Shown: positions 16,973 to 26,528 of the stretch, one piece after another
Layout: every line of letters starts with the position of its first letter
Position numbering within the stretch: position 1 is the first letter of the stretch
NCBI GenBank assembly: GCA_004561545.1
Contig: SFVK01000004.1
Coordinates: 62,001-126,000 of the forward strand
Length of the DNA stretch: 64,000 nt
Origin: a bacterium
GTDB lineage: Bacteria > Bacillota > Clostridia > Oscillospirales > Ruminococcaceae
Direction: 5' to 3'
Program-made: the position numbers and the translations under genes
The notes under the pieces: generated by a model
The model's database searches: none
The model's input: only the letters and a program-made list of their open reading frames with translations
Told to the model about the DNA's origin: nothing

Positions 16973-17962
16973 ATGAAAGCAACCGTCATTATTCCCAACC
17001 TCAATGGTGCGGGCTGGCTGAGGGATTCCATTGAGTCCATCTGGGCACAGACCGAGCAGGATTTTGAGCTGATCGTGGTGGACAACGGGTCCCGCGACGA
17101 GAGCCTGGAAATTGCCCGCAGCTACCGTGGCCGGGACCGCTACACCCTCATTGAGAATGCCGAAAACACCGGGTTCTCCCACGCGGTGAATCAGGGCATT
17201 GCCATCGCCCGCGGGGAGTATGTGGCGCTGTTCAACAACGACGCTTTTGCCGAGCCGGACTGGCTGGCACAACTGATCCAAACCGCCGAGGCAGACCCCC
17301 GCATCTTTGCGGTGTCCAGCCTGATGCTGCGCTACTTTGAGCCGGAGCTGGCCGATGACGCCGGGGATTATGTCACGCTGCTGGGCTTTGCCTGCAAGCG
17401 GGGCGACGGGTTGAAGGCCAGCCGGTATCAAAAGCCCTGCCGGGTGTTCTCGGCCTGCGGCGGCGCGGCGCTGTACAGAAAATCCATTTTGGATAAAATC
17501 GGCGTTTTTGACGAATTGTTTTTTGCCTATTATGAGGATGTGGACCTTTCCTGGCGGGCAAACAATTTCGGCTATCAAAACGTCTACTGTCCCACGGCCA
17601 AATGCCGGCACATCTGCGGCGCGACCACAGGCGCGGTGCGGTACAACCCCTTCAAGAGCATTCAGAGCGGGCGCAACAGCATTCTGCTGCCCTACAAGAA
17701 TATGCCGGCCGCCATGCTGGTGGTGAATTTCCTCCCGCTGGCGCTGGGGTACCTGCTCAAGGTGGTCATGTTCCGGCTGCGCGGGTTCGGCGGTGACTAC
17801 GCCAAAGGCTTTGCCGAGGCAAAGGTCGCACTGCCCAAGGTCCACAAGCCCAAATTCCACTGGCGCAACCTGCCCAACTATCTCTGGTGCGAGGGCAGCA
17901 TGATAGCGGGCCTGCTGCGTTACATCGTCTACCGCGTGCAGCGGGCGTTAAAAATCACCTGA
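16973..17962 (+). CDS. Family 2 glycosyltransferase (rhamnosyltransferase-like)
   Basis: A 329-residue GT-A enzyme: MKATVIIPNLNG start, VDNGSRDES, NNDAF (the DxD-like metal site near residue 90), then YEDVDLSWR near 185, a pattern typical of WbbL-type rhamnosyltransferases. It would transfer a sugar from a nucleotide-sugar to a lipid-linked or surface glycan in the cytosol at the membrane. The ATG at 16973 has AAAGGAGG 9 bases upstream. It converges on the glycan-type operon at 18-26 kb and may belong to the same pathway. Confidence 0.9.
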   Translation: MKATVIIPNLNGAGWLRDSIESIWAQTEQDFELIVVDNGSRDESLEIARSYRGRDRYTLIENAENTGFSHAVNQGIAIARGEYVALFNNDAFAEPDWLAQLIQTAEADPRIFAVSSLMLRYFEPELADDAGDYVTLLGFACKRGDGLKASRYQKPCRVFSACGGAALYRKSILDKIGVFDELFFAYYEDVDLSWRANNFGYQNVYCPTAKCRHICGATTGAVRYNPFKSIQSGRNSILLPYKNMPAAMLVVNFLPLALGYLLKVVMFRLRGFGGDYAKGFAEAKVALPKVHKPKFHWRNLPNYLWCEGSMIAGLLRYIVYRVQRALKIT

Positions 17963-18038
17963 CGCCGCAGGAAAACAGGTCCGGGCCACAGGACAAACGG
18001 CCCGTTTGGGCGGACATACCGGCATCCATACAAAAAAC

Positions 18039-18091
18039 AGAGGATTCGTCACCCAAAACCGCTCGGCTGCGGGTTTGGCGGCGAATCCTCT
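18039..18091. terminator. Bidirectional terminator between GT2 and the small bitopic protein gene
   Basis: AGAGGATTCG (18039-18048) pairs with CGAATCCTCT (18082-18091) and an inner ACCCAAAACCGC/GCGGGTTTGG helix extends it. It separates two convergent genes. Confidence 0.75.
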
Positions 18092-18104
18092 TGGCTTGAT
18101 GCCG

Positions 18105-18800
18105 TTATTTTTTCCTCAGCTTTTTGCCCACTGCAATCGCCCAGTCCAGCGCCGCTGCGGCCAGGCCGGGGTAAAGAATCAGGCAGAACAGCTCATACCA
18201 GCTGGGAATGAGCTCCTCCAGCCCGCCGGGCAGGGTGGACGGGGCGTTCAGCTCGATGGCGGCCGGCAGGAAGGTGATGCCCACCTGCTTGTTCTCGTCC
18301 GGGCTGCATGGGTCAAGGCGCAGAGAGACGATGTTCTTGCGAGGCAGCGTGTAAACATAGGTGCCATCCGCAGTCACCTCCGGGAAGACGCGCCGGTCCT
18401 GGCTGTAGGGTTCGCCCACGGCCGTGGTGTAATAGAGGCACATTTCCCGCGGGCTGCCGTCAAATTCCGCCTGATAGCTCAGGGTCCGCACCACCTGGCC
18501 GCTCACATCCTCCAGAATCATCTGGGGGTCGCCGCCGGTGGTCATCAAAAGACCGGAAACGCTGCCGTCCTCCGATTTCAGATCAGCGCCGTCCCCGCTC
18601 AGTTCCAGTTCCGAGAGGATGAACCGATCCAGCTCCACCACCTGCTGTGTCAGGCGGCCCTGGGCCCTGGCAAGGCTGTCCCCCGCCAGGCTGCCCAGCC
18701 CCACCAGCACCCAGACCGCCAGCGCCAGCAGGTAACAGGCGGCGGGAATCCCCCACGGGCGGGAGAAAAAGGCGGACAAACGTTGTTTCCACTGCTTCAT
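18105..18800 (-). CDS. Small bitopic membrane protein, copy B of a repeated gene pair
   Basis: A 231-residue protein with an N-terminal membrane segment (about 17-40), an extracytoplasmic beta-rich domain and a C-terminal segment (about 200-220) ending in a Lys/Arg tail. It is a paralogue of the protein at 20909-21583: both share LYY...YS...V...VT.DGTY/GEY, then LRLDP or LRIDP, then IELN or VELN. No known function. Its start overlaps the end of the large membrane protein gene by 4 bases (ATGA), exactly as in the other copy, which argues that the two proteins work together. Confidence 0.7.
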   Translation of the reverse strand: MKQWKQRLSAFFSRPWGIPAACYLLALAVWVLVGLGSLAGDSLARAQGRLTQQVVELDRFILSELELSGDGADLKSEDGSVSGLLMTTGGDPQMILEDVSGQVVRTLSYQAEFDGSPREMCLYYTTAVGEPYSQDRRVFPEVTADGTYVYTLPRKNIVSLRLDPCSPDENKQVGITFLPAAIELNAPSTLPGGLEELIPSWYELFCLILYPGLAAAALDWAIAVGKKLRKK

Positions 18801-20875
18801 TGCACCGCCTCCATTGGGATGGGCTCATACCCGGCATCGGTCACACGGTAAAGAACCGTCCCGCCGTCCAGGGCACAGGCCAGGTGATCCGTGAACAGTT
18901 CACGGTAACTTTGCACAAAAATATCATCGATTTTTTGGAGGAACAGCACGGTGCAGCCGTTGCCCCGCACCGTTTGGTCAAAGCGTTCCGCCGTGTAGGG
19001 ATGATAGTAGCGCTGTTTGACGCCTTCCTCCGGCTCCAGCTCGGCCAGGCCGAAGGTGCCGCCGCCGCCCTCCTGGGTGGCGCCCACACCGGAATAGTCC
19101 ACCAGAATGGGGTAAAAATCAAACACTGCCGAGAACCAGCCCTCGCCGTTATCTCCCTGGCTCACATAGAACACCCGGTCCTGCTGTGTCAGGTAACTGC
19201 ACACCCATGCAGCCTCCTGCCGGGCGGACCTGCGGTCGGCAAATTCACTGTCCGAGAAGCCCAGAACCGAGAGCTGGGGCAGCACCATCGAGTTGGCCCG
19301 CAGCAGCATGGCCGCCGCCAGCAGCAGCGCGCCGCCCTGCCCCAACAGCGCGGACCAGGGGCGCGGAGCCTCCCGGACCAGCAGGACAACGGGACCGTCG
19401 GAAACGGCACCGCGGCGCACTGCGGGCTGCTCCTGAAGGGCAAGGCTCAGGCAGGCCATTGCCATGATGAACCAGCCAATGTAATAGGTGTAAATGTAGC
19501 GGTTGTAATCCACCAGCCCCGCCGCCTGGGCGGGCTTGAAGATAAAGCCATAGCTCAGCGCCAGCATCAGGTTGTAGCCGCCAAAGCAGACAAGAGACAG
19601 CACCCCCACCGCGCCAATGCGCAACTTGAGCTGCCGGGTGCCCGCCACAACAACGGCCAGCACAAAGATCAGCAGCACAAAGATCACCACGTTGCGGCCC
19701 TGGCCGATCATGCTGAGCTTTCCGTCGGAGGTCCAGAACTGGTGGCTCATATCGGCCATGGCCTGCAGGAACTGGGGCTGCCGCTCTGCGTAGAAGCCCT
19801 CCACCGGCTGACCCAGCAAAATTTTGATGCCGTTGACCACCACCGAGGAGAGCGGTACGCTGGTCTCGCCGGTGCCGCCCTCCGAGGCACTTTTGGCCAC
19901 CAGCATACTGACGTAGCGGATGTTCCAGAAATAGTAGATCACCAGCGGCGCGGCAAAGCTGCACAGCGCAAACCCCGTGCGGCGGCCCAGACCTTTTTGG
20001 AAAGGTCCGTCGCAGAAAAGCCAGGCATCCACCGCCACAAGGCCCGCCGCCACCAGGGAGAGCACAAAGGTATTGGCCTTGATGTTGGCCGCCAGAGCCA
20101 GCACGGGCAGCACCGCCCAGCGCGGCCCGCCGGTGCGGCGGACGGCCAGCCAGAGGGCCACCGCCCCGCCCAGCACCAGGCCGGCGGAAAGATCGCCGTA
20201 TGCCGTCATATAGGTGGTGTTCAGATAGATGGTATGGTTGTAGGTGGTCAGAAACCAGGGCGCCGCCCAGCAGGCCGCCGCCAGCGGCACCGCCGTGCGG
20301 TATTGCCGGAAAGTCAGCCCGCCCAGCACCGCCGCGAAAACCGCAAAGGCGAGGACATCGTAGGCCAGATAAATTTTCCAGTCCGCATAGCTGCCCAGGA
20401 ACTGAAAAAAGCAGGACAGCAGCGGCAGACCGGGATTCTGGGTAACCGGCCAGGGGGTGCCCAGCGTGGCGGTGGAGTACAGCCGGTGATCCACCTTGGT
20501 CACCTTGACCGCCGTGGCCCAAAGGCTCAGCTCATCGTAACCGGTGGCCATGGGCTGGCGCACAGAGAAGTAAACCGCAAACGCCGCCGACATGGCCCAG
20601 AACAGCACCGAGCCGGGGGTCAGCAGCCTGCGGACATCGGGGCGTCTGCCCCCCGCAGGCGCCAGCGCCCAGACGCCCAGCCCCGCAAAGGCAATCCAGA
20701 GTACCACCATGCCGGGGAACAGCACATCCGCCATGCCCGCTGCGGTGAGCCAGGCCACCGCGATGGCCAGCGCCGTCAGGGGCGCCAGGGCGGAATGCAA
20801 CCCGCACCGCAGCGTCAGAAACGCGCAGAACAGAAAGAGTACGGCCAGCGCAGCCAGCACACAGAGCAGTTCCAC
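18797..20875 (-). CDS. Polytopic GT-C-like membrane protein, copy B
   Basis: A 692-residue protein with about twelve to thirteen membrane segments and a soluble C-terminal domain (about 570-692). After the early segments comes RQPMATGYDELSLWATAVK, where the Asp-Glu pair is placed like the catalytic acidic motif of lipid-linked-sugar-dependent GT-C enzymes (ArnT/PMT type). It is a paralogue of the protein at 21580-23595: both have QPM....DE...W, a DRV..ISQGD segment and a C-terminal .LF..DLA-type tail. It probably moves sugars from a polyprenyl carrier to an acceptor outside the membrane; that is inference. Confidence 0.65.
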   Translation of the reverse strand: MELLCVLAALAVLFLFCAFLTLRCGLHSALAPLTALAIAVAWLTAAGMADVLFPGMVVLWIAFAGLGVWALAPAGGRRPDVRRLLTPGSVLFWAMSAAFAVYFSVRQPMATGYDELSLWATAVKVTKVDHRLYSTATLGTPWPVTQNPGLPLLSCFFQFLGSYADWKIYLAYDVLAFAVFAAVLGGLTFRQYRTAVPLAAACWAAPWFLTTYNHTIYLNTTYMTAYGDLSAGLVLGGAVALWLAVRRTGGPRWAVLPVLALAANIKANTFVLSLVAAGLVAVDAWLFCDGPFQKGLGRRTGFALCSFAAPLVIYYFWNIRYVSMLVAKSASEGGTGETSVPLSSVVVNGIKILLGQPVEGFYAERQPQFLQAMADMSHQFWTSDGKLSMIGQGRNVVIFVLLIFVLAVVVAGTRQLKLRIGAVGVLSLVCFGGYNLMLALSYGFIFKPAQAAGLVDYNRYIYTYYIGWFIMAMACLSLALQEQPAVRRGAVSDGPVVLLVREAPRPWSALLGQGGALLLAAAMLLRANSMVLPQLSVLGFSDSEFADRRSARQEAAWVCSYLTQQDRVFYVSQGDNGEGWFSAVFDFYPILVDYSGVGATQEGGGGTFGLAELEPEEGVKQRYYHPYTAERFDQTVRGNGCTVLFLQKIDDIFVQSYRELFTDHLACALDGGTVLYRVTDAGYEPIPMEAVQ

Positions 20876-20908
20876 CGGCAGGGCCTCCTTTTCAATGAAA
20901 ATAGTGTG

Positions 20909-21583
20909 TTATTTTTTGCGCGCAAGGTCCATCAGGACCGCCGCAAAGGCCGCTGCAACGGCGGGCAGAAACAGCAGGCAGAGCCACTGGCCCCCATTTG
21001 GCAAAAAGCGCAGGAACCAGGGCGCGGCGGGGTTGAGCTCCACTGCGGTGAATTTGGTGGGCACGCCGCCCACGCTGTCGGGGTCAATGCGCAGCCCCGT
21101 CACCGTCACGCCGCCCAGCGCAAAGGTATATTCCCCCTCACCGGTCACTTTGGCGTAGACCTTCTGGCTCTCGCTGTAATCGGTCTGGCCGGGGGTGAGG
21201 TAATAGAGCGCCACGCTCCCCGGGGGCAGATAGTGCCAAGCCTCCAGGCGCACCGTCTCCACCCAGGCCTCCCCCTGCCAGAAAATATGGGGGTCGTTGT
21301 CGGTGGAGAGATACCACCCCGGCTCGTCCACGGGGGCGGTGTGCCACTCGTCATCCTCATAATTGACAAAGCTCTCAAAGGTCAGGTCATCGGCGGTCAG
21401 GGTGCGGGTCAGCATGGTGCCGTCCGCCTTGTGGGTGAGCATGACGGCGCTCCCCCAGAGCACCCAGACCACCCACAGCGCCGCCGCCAGGGCATAGGCC
21501 ACAATCAGCAGCTGCCGGGGACGCACCGCCGCTGCCTCGCGGCGGGCCGCGTCAAAGCGGCGGGTGGGACGTTTGTCCTTCAT
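20909..21583 (-). CDS. Small bitopic membrane protein, copy A of a repeated gene pair
   Basis: A 224-residue protein: basic N-terminus, membrane segment (about 24-45), extracytoplasmic domain with LYYLTPGQTDYSESQ and TGLRIDPDS, and a C-terminal segment (about 195-218) followed by ARKK. It is homologous to the 231-residue protein at 18105-18800. Its start overlaps the stop of the large membrane protein gene by 4 bases, implying translational coupling. I do not recognise a named family. Confidence 0.7.
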   Translation of the reverse strand: MKDKRPTRRFDAARREAAAVRPRQLLIVAYALAAALWVVWVLWGSAVMLTHKADGTMLTRTLTADDLTFESFVNYEDDEWHTAPVDEPGWYLSTDNDPHIFWQGEAWVETVRLEAWHYLPPGSVALYYLTPGQTDYSESQKVYAKVTGEGEYTFALGGVTVTGLRIDPDSVGGVPTKFTAVELNPAAPWFLRFLPNGGQWLCLLFLPAVAAAFAAVLMDLARKK

Positions 21584-23595
21584 GGCGCCACCCCACTTTC
21601 CGCCGTCACCACAGGGGTGAAGGCAATGGTCCGGTTCCGGCCCTCAAACCGATAGAGGGTCGCGGGCATTCCGGCGGTCAGACCGCCCTCAAAGCGGTCG
21701 CTGAATTCCCGCTCCAGGTAATCGTCCGCCCGGTCAATGAGCAGATAATCAATCCGCTTTTCCTCCATATAGGCAGTGAGGGATTCGTCGGTGCAGACCG
21801 CCTGAAAATCATAGAGTTCCCAGTTGAGACTTTCCACCAGGTTCATAAAGTCGGAATCCCACCGGCTGGAATAATCATCGTTGCCCCACCAGGTGCCGCC
21901 GTAGCCATTGACCACCTTGGCGGTGAGCTCATATTTGTAATAGTACCAGCGGGTGGCGTCGTCGCCCTGGCTGATGATGAGCACACGGTCGTTCCAGTTC
22001 AGCACTTCGTTCATCTGCTCCGCCCGCTGTTTGACGTCCCGGCGCAGGGTATAGACGCTGTCGGCGTCGGACCAGAACCCCGCTGCGGGCACGCCCCGCC
22101 AGGCAAAAATCGCCAGCACTGCGGCGCTGCCCAGGGCCAGCGCGGCGCTGCCCAGCCTGTGGGGCAGACCGCTGCCCTGCGCCACCGTGATGCCCAGCAC
22201 ACAAAAGCCAGCCAGCATCCAGCCTTGCAGATACGGCGCGATATAGCGCTCAAAGTCCTTGAGGGCCAGACCCTCGGCCTCGGAGAAATTATAAAAATAC
22301 AGAATCAGATGGAAGGCGTACAGCGCGGAAAAACAGAACGCCGCCCCCGCAAAGCCCGCGATCACCCGCCGCCGGGGCGCGCCTTTGGGCGCCGCAAGGC
22401 CTGCGGCAAGATAGATCAGCACGATGCAGCCCACCGCCACCACCGGTGCGCCCAGCAGGCAGACGCGGCGGTGCAGGAAAGCCTGCCCCATGGCGGACAG
22501 AATGGCGGCAAAGCGCTCCTCCCGCCCGATGCCCAGCAGCTGGCGGATGCCGCCGGCCAGCACCGCGCCATAGCTCAGGCCCTCGCTGCCCACACTGGCA
22601 GCCGTATCCGCCGTGGGGGTGACGGCTGCGGTGTAGCGGTTCCAGCTCAGAAACACCGCCAGCACCGGCACCGCAAGCACCGCCGCCTTGCCCAAGGCCA
22701 CGGCAAACATCCGGCCACGGCTGCGCCGGGCGGGATGGGCCGTGCCGAACAGCTGGTCCAGCCCGATGAGGAACACCGCGATGAGGGCATAGGCAAAGCC
22801 GATGTCCTTGGTCATGGTGAGCACGGCCAGGGGCAGCGCGCAGGACAGAAAACCGGTCTTGCGGCCGCCCACGGCAAAGTAGAGGCAGAGGGTTCCGCCA
22901 AACAGCATGGCCAGCGGGGTATCCGCCATGGCGTTGCAGTAGACGGTGGAGCGGGTGCCTGCCGGAACCACGCTGAAAAAGAAGGGCAGCAGAAAGCCCG
23001 CCGCGAAGATCAGCACACTGTGAGCCCAGTTTTTGCGGGGCAGCGCCGCCGCAGGGGCCAGGCAGGCCAGGGCCAGAATGTCCAGCGCGGCAAGACACTG
23101 CCACTCGCTGAACTGCCCCGGCACCCGCTGGAACAGATAGGATACCAGACTGGTGGCCGGATAGGTGAAGCTGGCCGTCAGATTGATGGGGTCCGCCACA
23201 TAGAAGGCGGAGCGCTCGGCCACCATCTTGGGGGCAAGGCCCCAGGCCGTGAACTCATCCCACTGGGTGAACATGGGCTGCAAAATTCCAAAGAGCACCC
23301 AGACAAAGCAGGCGCCGCCCACGAACAGAAGAAACCCGGGGCTGCACGCCGCCTGGCGGATGGCCCGCGCCCCGGCGCGCACGCCGAAATAGACCGCCCC
23401 CGCCAGCAAAATGGCAAAGATGGCAAACCGGCCGAACTGCAGAAGATTCAGCAGGCCGAGAAGATAGAGCACCACCACCGCCCCGCACAGCGTGGACAGC
23501 GCAAGCGCTGCGGCATCATACCGGGTACAGGCCGCCACACAGAGGCAGAAGCCCGAAAAAAACAGGATAAAGGCAAGCCCCAGAACAATCTGCAT
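21580..23595 (-). CDS. Polytopic GT-C-like membrane protein, copy A
   Basis: A 671-residue protein with about twelve membrane segments and a C-terminal soluble domain. LQPMFTQWDEFTAWGLAPK near residue 108 has the same Asp-Glu layout as copy B and as GT-C glycosyltransferases; DRVLIISQGDDATRW near 545 marks the start of the soluble part. It lies between the DUF2142 gene (36-base gap) and its small partner (4-base overlap). Likely a sugar transferase or related enzyme of surface glycan assembly, judged from topology, motif and the LegB-type neighbour. Confidence 0.65.
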   Translation of the reverse strand: MQIVLGLAFILFFSGFCLCVAACTRYDAAALALSTLCGAVVVLYLLGLLNLLQFGRFAIFAILLAGAVYFGVRAGARAIRQAACSPGFLLFVGGACFVWVLFGILQPMFTQWDEFTAWGLAPKMVAERSAFYVADPINLTASFTYPATSLVSYLFQRVPGQFSEWQCLAALDILALACLAPAAALPRKNWAHSVLIFAAGFLLPFFFSVVPAGTRSTVYCNAMADTPLAMLFGGTLCLYFAVGGRKTGFLSCALPLAVLTMTKDIGFAYALIAVFLIGLDQLFGTAHPARRSRGRMFAVALGKAAVLAVPVLAVFLSWNRYTAAVTPTADTAASVGSEGLSYGAVLAGGIRQLLGIGREERFAAILSAMGQAFLHRRVCLLGAPVVAVGCIVLIYLAAGLAAPKGAPRRRVIAGFAGAAFCFSALYAFHLILYFYNFSEAEGLALKDFERYIAPYLQGWMLAGFCVLGITVAQGSGLPHRLGSAALALGSAAVLAIFAWRGVPAAGFWSDADSVYTLRRDVKQRAEQMNEVLNWNDRVLIISQGDDATRWYYYKYELTAKVVNGYGGTWWGNDDYSSRWDSDFMNLVESLNWELYDFQAVCTDESLTAYMEEKRIDYLLIDRADDYLEREFSDRFEGGLTAGMPATLYRFEGRNRTIAFTPVVTAESGVAP

Positions 23596-23631
23596 GAACA
23601 GCGCACCGCCTTTCCGCCGGGGAATTTTCTT

Positions 23632-25290
23632 TTATCGATAAATGGTATAGATGGGTCCCACAAAGTAGTGTTGGAAGAGCAGCACCGCGCCAACCACAGC
23701 GTAGCCGGCAAAGAGCGGCACCGATCCCGCCTCGGCCCGGGCAGGCTCCAGCGCCGGGCGGAAGAACCGGCGCAGCAGCGGCGCCGCCAGCAACATCAGG
23801 ATCAGATAGATGGCCAGGAAATACCGGGTTTGCAGCCCCACAATGCGGACCATGCCCACCGGGGTATAGGTAATGTACATGGCGGCCATGGCACCCACGG
23901 TATACACCAGCGCGAACAGCCCCAGCCCCGCCGTGCGGCGCCGCCCAAGACCCGGTCCCTGCCGCGCCGAGGAGAGCAGCGCCGCCGCCCCCAGCATCAG
24001 CGGACCGGTGAGGTTGAGCCAGTTGACCGGAAGGTCCTTCCAGCCGAACAGGCCCAGCTGGCCGATGAAGAAATCGTTTTCCGCCAGCGTTCCCCAGAAC
24101 ACCGCCAGGGTGCGCAGCGGGTTAGCCAGCACAAAGGCAAGCTGCTGCCCGCCGTTGACGGTGGACCCGCCCTGCCGCGCAATGGTGGGATAGTTGAACC
24201 GGAAGGCGGTGCCGTACCATTCCACCAGCAGGGTGGCGGCCAGCGCTCCGGCCAGCATGGCCACCACCCACTGCCAGCGGCGGCCCCTGGCCTTCCACTG
24301 GTGGGCGGTCACAAGAAGCACCGGCAAAGCCCATAACAAATTTAAGTATGGTTTGGCCACATTGACGAAGATACAGGCCGCCGCGTACATTCCGGCGGTG
24401 GAAGTGTCCCAGTTCTCCCGGGTGAGCAGGGCAAGCATCAGGTAATAGCAGCCCAGCAGCGTGGCGTCATAGCTCAGCGAGGCCCCCATGAAGAGCGACA
24501 TGGGCAGCAGCATGATGCACAAAAAAGCCGGTCTGTATTTGTCAGCCCTGCGCAGCGCCAGCCAGCACAGCAGCGTATAGGCCACAAGATTGCCGATCCT
24601 TCCGCCGTACAGACACCCCAGCGCCCCCAGCCCCAGCAAACGCGCCAGCGCCATGCCCAGGGTGCCGGGCAGGAAGGGCAGGATCAGAAAGCTGACCGGT
24701 TCGGTCACCGTGTCACCGTCCTGCTGTGCGGTGTCCCGGCCCAGATAGGCGGCAAAGCTGTCCGCCACGCTCTCGATGCAGCCGTCGGAACCGTACTGCT
24801 TGAGGGCATATCCGGCGGTGTTGTAGGCCTGTTCCTGCCCGGTATCGGGGTTTTCCCCCACGCCGGCGGAGGTGTGGGCATTGACCCACGCACCGGGGAA
24901 GGCGTTCATGAAAGCGTCCACGTCCCCGGGGTAGCCGCGGGAGGCGTCAAAGTCAAAGCGCCCCATCGAGATGGCGTAGGTGCGCAGATAATGGTCGGTT
25001 TCGTCGGGGGTTTGCAGCGGCGGATTGGCAAAGGCGAAGAGCAGCCCGCACAGGAAAATGCAGACCGCGCCCTTTGCCGCAAAGCCTTTGGCAAACCGGC
25101 GCACCAGCGCGGCGGCCAGCAGGCAAAGCTCAACAAAGGCCACGCACCCCAGCGTGACCCACAGGGGCGAAATGCGGGAATCCAGATAGAAGAACACCCG
25201 CCAGAAATAGGACCACAGCACCCCCGCCGCTGCGGCGGCCAGGGCCAGGATCAGGGGTTTTAATTTGCTGTTCCGATGGGGCAAACGCAT
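23632..25290 (-). CDS. DUF2142 polytopic membrane protein
   Basis: A 552-residue protein with about eleven membrane segments. FAFANPPLQTPDETDHYLRTYAIS near residue 84 is the signature of DUF2142, again with an acidic DE pair in the first outer loop as in GT-C enzymes. DUF2142 proteins occur in surface polysaccharide loci and are thought to be glycosyltransferases. The ATG at 25290 has GGAGG six bases upstream, so it was preferred over a start seven codons earlier. Second gene of the operon. Confidence 0.8.
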   Translation of the reverse strand: MRLPHRNSKLKPLILALAAAAAGVLWSYFWRVFFYLDSRISPLWVTLGCVAFVELCLLAAALVRRFAKGFAAKGAVCIFLCGLLFAFANPPLQTPDETDHYLRTYAISMGRFDFDASRGYPGDVDAFMNAFPGAWVNAHTSAGVGENPDTGQEQAYNTAGYALKQYGSDGCIESVADSFAAYLGRDTAQQDGDTVTEPVSFLILPFLPGTLGMALARLLGLGALGCLYGGRIGNLVAYTLLCWLALRRADKYRPAFLCIMLLPMSLFMGASLSYDATLLGCYYLMLALLTRENWDTSTAGMYAAACIFVNVAKPYLNLLWALPVLLVTAHQWKARGRRWQWVVAMLAGALAATLLVEWYGTAFRFNYPTIARQGGSTVNGGQQLAFVLANPLRTLAVFWGTLAENDFFIGQLGLFGWKDLPVNWLNLTGPLMLGAAALLSSARQGPGLGRRRTAGLGLFALVYTVGAMAAMYITYTPVGMVRIVGLQTRYFLAIYLILMLLAAPLLRRFFRPALEPARAEAGSVPLFAGYAVVGAVLLFQHYFVGPIYTIYR

Positions 25291-25326
25291 GGCTCCTCCC
25301 CCACCCGGCAACGCAGGGCCGGGCGG

Positions 25327-26310
25327 TTACAGAATGTACTGACCGACTTTGTACTGATCCAGATTGCCGCGCAGAAACTCGATGGTTTCGGCCAGGCCCT
25401 GCTCAAAGGTATACGCGGGCTTCCAGCCGGTCAGGTTGCGCAGCTTGGTGGAATCGCCCAGCAGGCGGTTGACCTCGCTCTTTTCGGGGCGCAGGCGCTC
25501 GGCCTCGCAGACAATCTCGGCGCCGGGATTGATCTGGGCGATGAGTTCCCGGGCCAGATCCCCGATGGAATGCTCCACGCCGGTGGCAATGTTCAGTTCC
25601 TGACCGATGGCGGCATCACAATCGGCGATGGCCATAAAGCCATGGGCGGTGTCCTTGACATAGTTGAAGTCCCGGGTGGGGGTCAGGCTGCCCAGCTTGA
25701 TCTGCTGCTGCCCGGCCAGAAGCTGGGTGATGATGGTGGGAATGATGGCCCGGCCGCTCTGGCGTGGACCGTAGGTATTGAAGGGGCGCACAATGGAAAC
25801 CGGCAGGTCAAAGCTGCGGTAAAAGCTCTCGGCCAGGCGGTCGGCGCCGATCTTGGTGGCGGAGTAGGGGCTCTGGCCCTGGAACGGATGGTGCTCATCA
25901 ATGGGCACATACTGGGCGGTGCCGTAGACCTCGCTGGTGGAGGTGACCAGCACCCTCTGGGTGCCCAGTTCCCGCGCAGCGTTGAGCACGTTCAGGGTGC
26001 CCTTGATGTTGGTATCCACATAGCTGTCGGGGCTGTGGTAAGAGAAGGGGATGGCGATGAGGGCCGCCAGATGGAACACCCGCTCCTGGCCGCGCATGGC
26101 GGTGCGCACACCGTTGGGGTCGCGCACATCGCCCATGAAAATATCCATCTCATTGCGGATCTCGGGGGGCAGGGTGTCAATCCAGCCCAGCGAGCCGAAG
26201 GAATTGTACAGGCAGAAGGCACGGACCTTTTCGCCGCTCTTGACCAGTTCCTCCGCCAGATGGCTGCCGATAAAACCGTCGGCGCCGGTCACCATAACGG
26301 TATGTGACAT
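25327..26310 (-). CDS. legB: NAD-dependent nucleotide-sugar 4,6-dehydratase (LegB-like SDR)
   Basis: A 327-residue extended short-chain dehydrogenase: VTGADGFIGSHLAEEL at the N-terminus (Rossmann loop), HLAALIAIPFSYHSPDSYVDTNIKGTLN, TSTSEVYGTAQ and the catalytic YSATK, then RPFNTYGPRQS. These blocks match LegB-type UDP/GDP-HexNAc 4,6-dehydratases, which make the 4-keto-6-deoxy sugar used for legionaminic or related acids. The ATG at 26310 has AAAAGGAG upstream. It is the first gene of the glycan-like operon. Other leg genes are not in the window, so the end product is unknown and the symbol is provisional. Confidence 0.85.
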   Translation of the reverse strand: MSHTVMVTGADGFIGSHLAEELVKSGEKVRAFCLYNSFGSLGWIDTLPPEIRNEMDIFMGDVRDPNGVRTAMRGQERVFHLAALIAIPFSYHSPDSYVDTNIKGTLNVLNAARELGTQRVLVTSTSEVYGTAQYVPIDEHHPFQGQSPYSATKIGADRLAESFYRSFDLPVSIVRPFNTYGPRQSGRAIIPTIITQLLAGQQQIKLGSLTPTRDFNYVKDTAHGFMAIADCDAAIGQELNIATGVEHSIGDLARELIAQINPGAEIVCEAERLRPEKSEVNRLLGDSTKLRNLTGWKPAYTFEQGLAETIEFLRGNLDQYKVGQYIL

Positions 26311-26356
26311 AAAAAACACTCCTTTTCGGGGCAGAAAACTCCAATTATTACAAAAC

Positions 26357-26385
26357 AGTATAACCGATTTGCGCACGGATTTCAA
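26357..26385 (-). promoter_or_regulatory. Promoter of the glycan-like operon
   Basis: Minus-strand TTGAAA (26380-26385), 17-base spacer, TATACT (26357-26362), about 45 bases before the legB-like start. Confidence 0.7.
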
Positions 26386-26528
26386 CCAATCGGGCAAAAT
26401 CGCAGGGGATCTTCCCTGCCGGGACCGGGGAAGAATTAAAATTTCATTAAAAAGTGGCCGGATTTTTTCCATCCTGTGCTGTTTATGCTATAATAAAAAG
26501 AAAAGGTTCAAAAAAAGGAGGATGGTCC

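Noticed and set aside
18647..21655. 1002-codon open frame on the plus strand opposite the copy B membrane protein gene
   Set aside because: Arg/Gln/His/Pro-rich reverse-frame artefact of GC-rich coding DNA; no domain, start signal or promoter.
26357..26528. Promoter for the KdpDE-like pair at TATAAT 26489-26494
   Set aside because: The -10 is good but the only correctly spaced -35 (TTTCCA) is poor; not listed as a feature.
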